Positions 29,712-36,681 of a DNA stretch of 64,000 nucleotides are shown here, piece after piece (the first letter of the stretch is position 1; each line of letters starts with the position of its first letter). The stretch is from NCBI RefSeq assembly GCF_012044895.1, contig NZ_CP050695.1, positions 3,316,501-3,380,500 on the forward strand, written 5' to 3'. This DNA comes from Aquisalimonas sp. 2447. GTDB taxonomy: Bacteria > Pseudomonadota > Gammaproteobacteria > Nitrococcales > Aquisalimonadaceae. Under the pieces are notes generated by a model that ran no database searches, was not told the origin of the DNA, and saw only the letters and a list, made by a program, of their open reading frames with translations. Made by a program: the position numbers and the translations under genes.

Positions 29712-30695
29712 TTGAACGAATCAGCCATTCTCGTCACCGGTGGCGCCGGCTACATCGGCAGCCACGTGGCCCGCCAGCTTGCAGCCCGCGGCGAGCGGGT
29801 CATTATCCTGGACAACCTCTCCACCGGGTTCCGGGAGGCCACCGAAGGCTCGGAACTGGTGGTGGGGGATACCGGCGACGCCGAACTGGTGAACCGCCTG
29901 CTGCGGGAGCACGGCATCGACACCGTCATGCACTTCGCCGCCAAGACGGTGGTGCCGGAGTCGGTGGCCGACCCGCTGAAGTACTACAGCAACAACACCA
30001 ACAACAGCCGCATCCTGCTCGAGGCCTGCGTGGCCCAGGGCGTGCGGCGGTTCGTGTTCTCCTCCACCGCCGCCGTCTACGGCGAGGTGGACGGCGACGC
30101 CGCCAGCGAGGACGCGCAGCTCAACCCCATCAATCCCTACGGCCGCTCCAAGCTCGCCACGGAGTGGATGCTACAGGATCTCGCCACTGCCGGCGCGCTG
30201 GAGCACGTGAGCCTGCGCTATTTCAACGTCGGCGGCTCGGCACCGGACGGGCGCATCGGCCAGTCCACCCCGAAGGCGACGCTGCTGATCAAGGTGGCCG
30301 CCGAAGCCGCCGCCGGCGTGCGCGAGGGGCTGCAGGTGTTCGGAACCGACTACCCCACCCCCGACGGCACCTGCATCCGCGACTACATCCACGTGGAGGA
30401 CCTGGCGCATGCCCACGTCCTCGCGCTGGATCACCTCCGCGACGGTGGCGCCTCTCTCACCCTGAACTGCGGCTACGGCCACGGCTACAGCGTGCTGGAG
30501 GTGCTGGAGACGGTGAACCGCGTCAACGGCGCGCCCTTGAACGTGACCTACGCCGACCGCCGGCCCGGCGACCCCGCCCGTCTGGTCGCCAATGCCGACC
30601 GGATCCGCGCAAAGCTCGGCTGGCAGCCGCAGCACGATGACCTGGACGTCATTGTGCGTACGGCGCTGTATTGGGAGCGGAACAAGCGGTACTGA
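29712..30695 (+). CDS. galE: UDP-glucose 4-epimerase
   Basis: Interconverts UDP-glucose and UDP-galactose for polysaccharide synthesis. The protein has 327 residues, short-chain dehydrogenase fold. NAD-binding VTGGAGYIGSHVARQL, catalytic FSSTAAVYGE and the Tyr/Lys pair NPYGRSKLATEW are present, plus sugar-nucleotide loops RYFNVGGSAPDGRIGQ and DGTCIRDYIHVEDLAHAHV. Start taken as TTG 29712 because the family begins just before the glycine motif; the open frame upstream is unlike the family. UDP-N-acetyl sugars may also be used. Divergent from nfeD. Confidence 0.92.
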   Translation: MNESAILVTGGAGYIGSHVARQLAARGERVIILDNLSTGFREATEGSELVVGDTGDAELVNRLLREHGIDTVMHFAAKTVVPESVADPLKYYSNNTNNSRILLEACVAQGVRRFVFSSTAAVYGEVDGDAASEDAQLNPINPYGRSKLATEWMLQDLATAGALEHVSLRYFNVGGSAPDGRIGQSTPKATLLIKVAAEAAAGVREGLQVFGTDYPTPDGTCIRDYIHVEDLAHAHVLALDHLRDGGASLTLNCGYGHGYSVLEVLETVNRVNGAPLNVTYADRRPGDPARLVANADRIRAKLGWQPQHDDLDVIVRTALYWERNKRY

Positions 30696-30709
30696 AGCGC
30701 TGGACAATG

Positions 30710-30770
30710 GTCGCGGCTTGCGCCGCTCCTACTCCGATCTGGAAGGTATCGCGGCTGACGCCGCTCCCAC
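30710..30770. repeat. REP-like pair (GCGGCT..AGCCGC variants)
   Basis: GTCGCGGCTTGCGCCGCTCCTAC at 30710-30732 and a direct variant at 30747-30770 (TCGCGGCTGACGCCGCTCCCAC), both in the same orientation. These are degenerate relatives of the GGGAGCGACGTC family. The following 100 bp up to the antitoxin stop hold nothing recognisable. Confidence 0.7.
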
Positions 30771-30872
30771 GACGCCGGGGCAAGCCCAGTCTCCTCCCGT
30801 GATGTCCGACGCCGTAGCCCAAGCGGAGGGAACCAGACGCGATACGCTTTTGGCGTCCGGTTGACCGACTGG

Positions 30873-31133
30873 TTATGCGGCTGACTCGTCCTCGACTTCC
30901 CAACCAGGAAAAACCAGAACTGCGGGGTGACACCGCAAAGCCCTCGCCAGGACCTTGGCGCGCTCTACACCAAGCCGTACGCGATCATTCTCGATGGCAG
31001 AAATGGTGGATTGAGGTATCCCCGTAGCCGTCGCCAGACCATTCTGACTCATCTCCTGCAATTCACGCAGGATCCGGACTGACTCACCAACAGAAACCTC
31101 AACTCGCTTCTTCGCTTTACGATATTCGCTCAT
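30873..31133 (-). CDS. XRE-family antitoxin (HigA-like)
   Basis: 86 residues with a helix-turn-helix (ILRELQEMSQNGLATATGIPQSTISAIENDRVRLGVERAKVLARAL). It starts 1 bp after the stop of the RelE-type gene, giving the toxin-first order typical of higBA. Such antitoxins bind the toxin and repress the operon; a perfect palindrome suited to that role lies upstream (31433-31448). Confidence 0.85.
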   Translation of the reverse strand: MSEYRKAKKRVEVSVGESVRILRELQEMSQNGLATATGIPQSTISAIENDRVRLGVERAKVLARALRCHPAVLVFPGWEVEDESAA

Positions 31134-31134
31134 T

Positions 31135-31389
31135 TCATTTCCTCCCGTAATCGTGGGGAGTTATCTTCTCGACTGCTACCAGCACCTGATCCTTCTGTAC
31201 ACGATAGATGACGCGGTACTGAATATTGAGTCGCGAGGACCGAAATCCTTTCCACCTACCTGACAAGGCCTCATCATTAAAGCCCCGTATATGGCGCAGC
31301 CCCTGAGGCCCGGAGATGGCGACGATGTCCTTCCATTTCTCGTAGCGCTTCTGAACCTCGGCAGGTGCTGCCGCCAGGCTCTTTGCCAC
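31135..31389 (-). CDS. RelE/HigB-type toxin
   Basis: 84 residues: AEVQKRYEKWKDIVAISGPQGLRHIRGFNDEALSGRWKGFRSSRLNIQYRVIYRVQKDQVLVAVEKITPHDYGR. The alternation LNIQYRVIYRV and the terminal HDYGR fit the RelE/ParE superfamily fold of ribosome-dependent mRNA interferases. GTG start with a poor ribosome-binding site. Upstream gene of the pair with the XRE antitoxin. Confidence 0.82.
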   Translation of the reverse strand: MAKSLAAAPAEVQKRYEKWKDIVAISGPQGLRHIRGFNDEALSGRWKGFRSSRLNIQYRVIYRVQKDQVLVAVEKITPHDYGRK

Positions 31390-31432
31390 TTTCCTGTGCT
31401 CGAATATTTCTCACATAACAAAAATAGTATGG

Positions 31433-31448
31433 ATACCATATATGGTAT
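31433..31448. promoter_or_regulatory. Operator palindrome of the HigBA-like pair
   Basis: ATACCATATATGGTAT is a perfect 16-bp palindrome 44 bp upstream of the toxin start, in an AT-rich stretch likely to hold the promoter. A partial copy (AATAGTATGG) is adjacent. Fits autoregulation by the XRE antitoxin. Confidence 0.65.
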
Positions 31449-31694
31449 GTCAAGTTGCGGATGCAGGAACTATCACTCCTTACCTGTTCGGTCACGAGCG
31501 CCACCTTCTCGGCTCCATCCCCGCGTCACCACGAGCAGCAGAGCTGTCCCGTTCAACAATCGCTTCGTCGTCAGCCGACGCAGAAGAAGCTCCTTGGCAG
31601 CAAGCACGATGGTGGCAATGCCCAGGAGCACGGCCGCCTCCCCACGCAACACCAGGTCCGCAAAGCATGACCCGATCAGAAAGTGTTCGCGGAC
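31449..31694. other. Region downstream of the introns, possible gene remnant
   Basis: The sequence at 31689-31694, read on the minus strand as GTCCGC, is the second half of the REP palindrome split by the introns. On the same strand a frame ending near 31473 encodes a hydrophobic stretch (GEAAVLLGIATIVLAAKELLLRRLTTKRLLNGTALLLVVTRG broken over two helices) without a good start codon, so it may be the tail of a small membrane protein. I cannot identify it. Confidence 0.35.
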
Positions 31695-32008
31695 GTCGGA
31701 TAGGCCGACCGGTTGCCCGACCGGCCCCCACAGATCCACTCGTGCGGGTTTCCCGCAAGTGGCTCCTCGTGTGCATGGCTTCGCTACGTGGCACAGATCC
31801 GCGCCCGGGCGAGCGGGTAACGCCCCAGGAACCTGGACACTCGCTGTCTACGCTTCACCACAGCAGTCGCCCACTGCAGCGCAAGACTCGCTTCCGGCTG
31901 GTGGCCAGCCTCTACCGGGCGGGCTCTGCGGCCCGCTGGGTCCCTCTCGCAATTTCATGGCCGCCTCCATGCCACCAATCCCAAGCGACCAGGCTTCGCC
32001 TGGCGCTC
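31695..32008 (-). mobile_element. Group II intron copy B, internally deleted (314 bp)
   Basis: Consists of the first 177 nt of the intron (31832-32008), aligning without gaps to 33824-34000, joined to its last 137 nt (31695-31831). It contains the final codons of the reverse transcriptase (YPLARARICAT and stop), a domain V hairpin (31732-31765, lower stem GAGCCACT, GAAA-type loop) and a domain VI stem ending CCTATCCGAC. The junction lies in a shared CC, so about 1.7 kb including the reverse transcriptase was lost, probably by microhomology. It begins directly after the 3' end of copy A. Confidence 0.82.
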
Positions 32009-34000
32009 GTCGGGTAGGCCGGCCGGTTACCCGGCCGGCCCCCACAGATCCACTCGTGCGGGTTTCCCGCAAGTGGCTCCTCGTGTGAGTGGCTTCGCTA
32101 CGTGGCGCAGATCCTGGCCCGGGCGAGCGGGTAACACTCCAGGAACCGGGAGAACTCCGACCACGGGATCGCCGCCTTCTGCGAGCGCCGCGACAGCCAT
32201 CGGTGCCAGGAGCGCATCGCCTGGGAGCGGACCTGGTCGATCGCTGCAAAGTTACCACGCACGCCGAAGTAGGCGTAGTGGCCCCGGAGTCTGCGGTTCA
32301 GGGCTTGCCACTGCTCAACCACGGGGTGATGCCGCATCACACAGCACCAACGATCGATTGCATGCATGGCCCGGCGCAGCCATCCCGCGCCGTCTTGCGC
32401 TTGACCACCAGCGCCCTCGCCTCGACCGCCCCCAGTAGTGGGTGAAGCCGAGAAAATCGAAGGTCTCCGGGTGCGGTCCTCCGCCCGATCCGGGCCGGTC
32501 GAACCGCACAACCCGGGTCTTCTCCGGGTGGAGTTCCAGCCCGTAGCGCGCAAAACGCTTGGGCAGCACCTCCATCACCCGCCGGGCATCGCTCTCGCAG
32601 GCGAACACCAGCAGCGCATCGTCGGCAAAACGCACCAGGTGCGCCTCACCGCGCAACCGGGGCCGGACACTGTCCTCGAACCACGTATCCAGCACCTCGT
32701 GGAGGAAAATGTTGGCGAGCATCGGCGAGATCACCCCGCCCTGCGGGGTGCCCCGCCCGGGCTGGCGCCACTGCCCTTCCTCCAGCACGCCGGCGTTCAA
32801 CCATTTGCCGATCAACCGAACCAGCACGCCGTCACGTACCCGCCGACGCAGCACCTCCCGCAACAGACCATGGTCGACCCGGTCAAAGAACTTGCGCACG
32901 TCAAGATCAATCACCCAGCCACCGCCCATCGCCATCAACGGCCGCCAGACCGCCTGCAGCGCCTGGTGCGCCGAGCGTCCCAGGCGGAAGCCGTACGAGC
33001 CCTCGTGGAACTCCGGCTCGTAGACCGCCTCCAGCACCATCGCCACCGCCCGCTGGAGCACCTTGTCCTCAAACGTCGGAATGCCGAGCGCTCGGCGCTC
33101 GCTCCCGTCACCCTTGGGGATCGAGGTGCCCCGCACCGGCGGCGCCCGGTACGCCCCGGACTTCGCCCGCTCCAGCAGCGAGCTCAGGTTCGCCTCAAGC
33201 TCCTCGCCGTAGGCGGCACCCGTGCGACCATCAACGCCCGGCGCCCCGTCCTTGCGCGTGCGTCGATACGCCTCACGCAACCACGCCTCGTCAATGTGAT
33301 GGGCCAACGTCAAAAGCGGCCTGTCCGGAAGACGCCGCGCCAGATCCGCTATCTGTTGGCATCGCGTTGAGATGAGATCAGAGTCCAATGCCTCCGCCAT
33401 CGGTCCCTCCAACAGCTCCACTCACACGGTCTCCCCTTCCCCTTCACCGGGTCCGCTGGGGCGCGTTCCCCGGCTGCTCCGGTACTATGGGAGACTCCGA
33501 CTGCCTGCCGCCCGTCTGGCACCGCTCTGGCTGTCCTCGCAGCACCATACCGCCGCAGCGCCCTCAGCCTTCGCTCCAGCAGCAGGAGGACGCTCCCACC
33601 ACTGGCCCGGACTGCGGATCAGCGGTCGCCCGCACCGTCTACTTCTTAGGCGGAGACGACAGGCCCTCCCAGGTTCCTGGGGGACCCCAATGTGCCCATG
33701 CCCCGCTCTCGGACCCCGGCGGGCACACCACACCAGGCCTCTACAGTGCAGCGTTACTGCCTTCCGGTCTTCAGACACCGTCGGCACCCACAATGTCGCG
33801 GATTTCGGGGCTCAATCACGCAGCCTGGACACTCGCTGTCTACGCTTCACCACAGCAGTTACCCACTGCAGCGCAAGACTCACTTCCGGCTGGTGGCCAA
33901 CCTCTACCGGGCGGGCTCAACGGCCCGCTGGGTCCCTCTCGCAATTTCATGGCCGCCTCCATGCCACCAATCCCAAGCGACCAGGCTTCGCCTGGCGCTC
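32009..34000 (-). mobile_element. Group II intron copy A (1992 bp)
   Basis: Read on the minus strand it starts GAGCGCCAGGCGAAGCC at 34000, carries a 5' ribozyme region of about 600 nt, a reverse-transcriptase frame, a domain V hairpin at 32046-32079 (GAGCCACTTGCGGGAAAC then CCGCACGAGTGGATCT) and a GC-rich domain VI stem, ending GGCCTACCCGAC at 32009. Ends are fixed by comparison with copy B and by the REP palindrome it splits: the 5' exon ends GGCGGACCTTCAG and the 3' exon after copy B resumes GTCCGC. The second base is A rather than the usual U of GUGYG. Insertion at hairpins is known for group IIC introns; class membership was not established. Confidence 0.85.
32098..33400 (-). pseudogene. 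ltrA: Group II intron reverse transcriptase/maturase, frameshifted
   Basis: Retrohoming and splicing cofactor. RT blocks are intact: [81 protein letters not shown] and active site [12 protein letters not shown]. After [19 protein letters not shown] the frame is lost. Restoring one base near 32408 and one near 32380 recovers the maturase X domain: [10 protein letters not shown] then [22 protein letters not shown], ending at YPLARARICAT (stop at 32098). No endonuclease domain follows. ATG 33400 follows GGAGGG. Two single-base losses mean the element is probably no longer autonomous, unless they are sequencing errors. Confidence 0.85.
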
Positions 34001-34018
34001 CTGAAGGTCCGCCCTACG
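34001..34018 (+). repeat. Half of the REP palindrome interrupted by the introns
   Basis: CTGAAGGTCCGCCCTACG at 34001-34018 is the distal half of a standard GTAG-headed palindrome. Its partner GCGGAC is at 31689-31694, on the other side of both introns. Removing 31695-34000 restores a complete palindrome. Confidence 0.88.
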
Positions 34019-34060
34019 CTGAATGCGTGGACGAACACGCAGAAAGGGCGTAATGCCGGG

Positions 34061-34354
34061 TCAGGCGGCTGTCCAGGGACGGATCCGCTTGAGGGTCTCC
34101 GCTAGCGTTTCCTCGGCGACTTCGGTGTCGTAGGCAACCTGGGCGCGCAGCCAGTAGCCGTTGGACAGACCAAAGAAGCGGCACAGACGCAGATCCGTAT
34201 CTGCCGTTATCGCCCTTTTCCCAGCAACGATCGCGCTGATGCGCTGCGGCGGCACCCCGATTTCCCGTGAGAGCCGGTACTGTGAGATCCCCATGGGTTC
34301 AAGGAACTCATCGCGCAGAAGTTCGCCAGGGGTTACAGGCTTCAAGCGCTTCAT
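34061..34354 (-). CDS. higA: HigA-type antitoxin
   Basis: 97 residues: MKRLKPVTPGELLRDEFLEPMGISQYRLSREIGVPPQRISAIVAGKRAITADTDLRLCRFFGLSNGYWLRAQ (cited in part), the canonical HigA/VapI helix-turn-helix family with PGELL at the start. The ATG at 34352-34354 is 16 bp after the higB stop. Neutralises HigB and represses the operon. Confidence 0.92.
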   Translation of the reverse strand: MKRLKPVTPGELLRDEFLEPMGISQYRLSREIGVPPQRISAIVAGKRAITADTDLRLCRFFGLSNGYWLRAQVAYDTEVAEETLAETLKRIRPWTAA

Positions 34355-34370
34355 ATATCGCCTCCACCAC

Positions 34371-34652
34371 TCAGCGGTGGTAGTCCACAATCTCGACGTC
34401 TTCAGGCCCAGCGTCAGTCCATCGAAAACAGATCCGGAACTGGAGGTTGATTCGGATGCTGTACTGACCTTCACGGTCTCCTTTCAGTTTTTCCAAACGG
34501 TTCGCTGGCGGAATCCTCAGGTCATCCAGGCACTCGGCCACCTCCAACTGACGAAGCTTACGAAGAGCCACGCGTTCAAGATTCGCGAACCGATTGACCC
34601 GGCGCCGATTCGCCAGCGCCTCCGTGTCCGCGCACTTGAATGACCGAATCAT
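34371..34652 (-). CDS. higB: HigB-type toxin
   Basis: 93 residues: MIRSFKCADTEALANRRRVNRF, then ALRKLRQLEVAECLDDLRIPPANRLEKLKGDREGQYSIRINLQFRICFRW, typical of RelE-family HigB ribosome-dependent mRNases (PPANRLEKLKG, YSIRINLQFRICF). The ATG at 34650-34652 was chosen as the family N-terminus; the open frame upstream has no similarity. Toxin-first order with higA. This pair is distinct from the RelE/XRE pair at 30.9-31.4 kb. Confidence 0.92.
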   Translation of the reverse strand: MIRSFKCADTEALANRRRVNRFANLERVALRKLRQLEVAECLDDLRIPPANRLEKLKGDREGQYSIRINLQFRICFRWTDAGPEDVEIVDYHR

Positions 34653-34661
34653 GGTTGCATG

Positions 34662-34694
34662 ATAACGCGATGCGTTATGCACGCAATGCGTTAT
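34662..34694. promoter_or_regulatory. Operator repeats of higBA
   Basis: ATAACGC-GAT-GCGTTAT (34662-34678) is a perfect inverted repeat just upstream of higB, and the half-site ATGCGTTAT recurs at 34686-34694, 16 bp from its first copy. Expected position for HigA autorepression. Confidence 0.7.
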
Positions 34695-34906
34695 AGGTTG
34701 GTCATAATGGACGTATAAGGTCCATCCTGCGTAAGACGACAACTGGCGGTCTGCTCCCGGCGCGTGCAAGGTCACGGGGTGCGTAGCCGCGACACTCCAC
34801 GCCCCGCAGGAGAGCGGCGCAATCTGCGACCATACCCCCGGATCCCCGGCGCAACATGCCCTCACCAAGGCTATTCCTCGCACCTGACCCACCCTGGCCA
34901 CGGAAA

Positions 34907-34967
34907 TGTGAACCCGTTCACACCGCCACTCATTCCGGGTGTCTGCTGTAACGGTTATCTATACAAT
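34907..34967 (+). promoter_or_regulatory. CRP-family site and candidate promoter of pyp
   Basis: TGTGAACCCGTTCACA (34907-34922) is a perfect TGTGA-N6-TCACA palindrome. A -10-like TACAAT at 34962-34967 would put the transcription start near 34974, so the palindrome would be centred close to -60, the class I position of CRP. The 400-bp space between higB and pyp otherwise contains only the higBA operator. Confidence 0.55.
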
Positions 34968-35053
34968 ACCGGTACGTCATGTGGGAGCACCCCTCGCTGC
35001 ATGATCATACAACCCGGTCTGCACAGCGGTGCAGCGTTTTTGCGAGGTGAATC

Positions 35054-35431
35054 ATGGAAGTAGTGCAGTTCGGCAACGACAACATCGAGAACACCCTGGC
35101 CAACATGAAAGACGGCGACCTGGATCAGCTTGCCTTCGGCGCCATCCAGCTCGACGGCAGCGGCAAGATCCTTCAGTACAACGCCGCCGAGGGCGACATC
35201 ACCGGCCGTAACCCGAATTCGGTTATCGGCAAGAACTTCTTCACGGACGTCGCGCCCTGCACGGACTCCAAGGAATTCCGCGGCCGCTTCGAGGAAGGCG
35301 TCAAGAGCGGCGAAATGAACACCATGTTCGAGTACGTGTTCGACTATCAAATGAAGCCCACCAAGGTGAAGGTGCACATGAAGAAGGCACTGGTGGGCAA
35401 CAGTTTCTGGATCTTCGTCAAGCGCGTTTGA
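35054..35431 (+). CDS. pyp: Photoactive yellow protein
   Basis: Blue-light receptor of the PAS fold that carries a p-coumaroyl thioester. The protein is 125 residues, exactly the length of the H. halophila protein, and very similar to it ([26 protein letters not shown] in two blocks). All chromophore residues are present: Cys69 in DVAPCTDS for thioester linkage, Tyr42 and Glu46 that hydrogen-bond the phenolate, Thr50 and Arg52. GAGGTG lies before the ATG. The next two genes make and activate its chromophore precursor. In Halorhodospira PYP is linked to negative phototaxis; here it lies beside pilus and EPS genes. Confidence 0.97.
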   Translation: MEVVQFGNDNIENTLANMKDGDLDQLAFGAIQLDGSGKILQYNAAEGDITGRNPNSVIGKNFFTDVAPCTDSKEFRGRFEEGVKSGEMNTMFEYVFDYQMKPTKVKVHMKKALVGNSFWIFVKRV

Positions 35432-35490
35432 GAAGTCTCTGACGGTGGCCGGCCGTGACCCGCGGCCGGTCTGCCGCAAGCAGGTGCCCC

Positions 35491-36681
35491 TTGGAACTCG
35501 ATCATAATTTCCTCCAGCCCGCGATCTGCAGCCTGATCGCGGAGGAGCTCGCGGAGCTGCGCGGCATCAGTCTGCTGGACCTGGATGCAACCCGCTGGGA
35601 CGGCGAAACCGTCATCGGCAGCGACGCACTGCCGGTGGACTCCATCGAGCTGGTCTCCCTGGCCACCAACTGCGCCGAGCGCTTCGGACTGCAGGACATG
35701 GGCGCGGGGGACTACCTCCTGCGCCACCGGCGCATCATCGACTGGGCCGATCTTGCCGCCACCGGCATGCGGGAGACCGGTACGGTCACGTTCCGGACGT
35801 CCGGGACCACCGGCCAACCCAAGCGCGTCACCCACCGGCTCGAGGATCTCGAGCAGGAGATCGCGGTGCTGGCCGATTTGCTGGCCGATGCGCGTCGCAT
35901 CGTCTCCCTGGTGCCGGCCCACCACATTTACGGTTTTCTGTTCACGGTGCTGCTGCCCATGCACCGGAACCTGCCCCTGTCCCGGGCGGGCAGCATCTCC
36001 GGCATGCCGCCCGCCGATCTGCAGGCCGGCGACTGGCTTATCGGGTTTCCGTTGCGCTGGCGGCAGATGAGCCGCCTGGGGCGTCCACTGCCCGCCGGCG
36101 TCTCGGCGGTCACCTCCACCTCGCCCTGCCCGCCGGAGCTGATCCGCGACATGACCGCGCTGGGGCTGGAGCGGATGCTGTCCATCTACGGCTCCACGGA
36201 AACCGCCGGCGTCGGCTTCCGCTTCAATGCCGATGAACCGTACACCCTCTTCGACTACTGGCGCTGGGACGGACATGCTCTGGAACGGCGGCGCCCGGTC
36301 AGCGGCGCGACTGTCCGCATCGAGCCGGAGGACATCCTGGAGTTCAGCGATGACCGCCGCTTCCGGCCCACGGGGCGCAAGGACGCCGTTGTGCAGGTGG
36401 CGGGGCGCAATGTGCGGCCGGCCCATGTCGCAACCCGCATCGCCGGCCACCCGCTGGTGGAGCGCTGCAGCGTGCAACTGGATGACGGCGGCGAGGAACC
36501 ACGCCTTAGCGCCGCCATCGTGCTGGCTGCGGGCACCGAAGAGACTGCGGCCGAAGCCGCACTGCGTGACTGGGCGGGCAACGAGCTCGCCAGCGCCGAA
36601 CGGCCGGCGCGCTGGCGCTTCGTCAACGAACTCCACTTCACCACGACGGGCAAACCCCACGGCTGGGAGGCCTCCACTTGA
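35491..36681 (+). CDS. pcl: 4-coumarate-CoA ligase of the PYP-activation type
   Basis: Makes p-coumaroyl-CoA, the presumed donor for Cys69 of PYP. The protein is 396 residues, far shorter than plant-type 4CL, as in the PYP-associated family. AMP-binding motifs are degenerate but visible: TVTFRTSGTTGQPKRVTHR, IYGSTETAGVGFRF and the hinge region FRPTGRKDAVVQVAGRNVRPAHVATRI; the final lysine is likely in TTGKPHGWEAS. A short N-terminal segment resembles a carrier-like region (LPVDSIELVSLATNCAERFGL), which is interesting. TTG 35491 was chosen for an AGGTG site; GTG 35455 is possible. It overlaps the lyase gene by 4 bp. Confidence 0.9.
   Translation: MELDHNFLQPAICSLIAEELAELRGISLLDLDATRWDGETVIGSDALPVDSIELVSLATNCAERFGLQDMGAGDYLLRHRRIIDWADLAATGMRETGTVTFRTSGTTGQPKRVTHRLEDLEQEIAVLADLLADARRIVSLVPAHHIYGFLFTVLLPMHRNLPLSRAGSISGMPPADLQAGDWLIGFPLRWRQMSRLGRPLPAGVSAVTSTSPCPPELIRDMTALGLERMLSIYGSTETAGVGFRFNADEPYTLFDYWRWDGHALERRRPVSGATVRIEPEDILEFSDDRRFRPTGRKDAVVQVAGRNVRPAHVATRIAGHPLVERCSVQLDDGGEEPRLSAAIVLAAGTEETAAEAALRDWAGNELASAERPARWRFVNELHFTTTGKPHGWEAST

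Noticed and set aside
32089-33370. Plus-strand open frames across the intron
   Set aside because: They are antisense to the reverse transcriptase, which has clear RT motifs including FADD.
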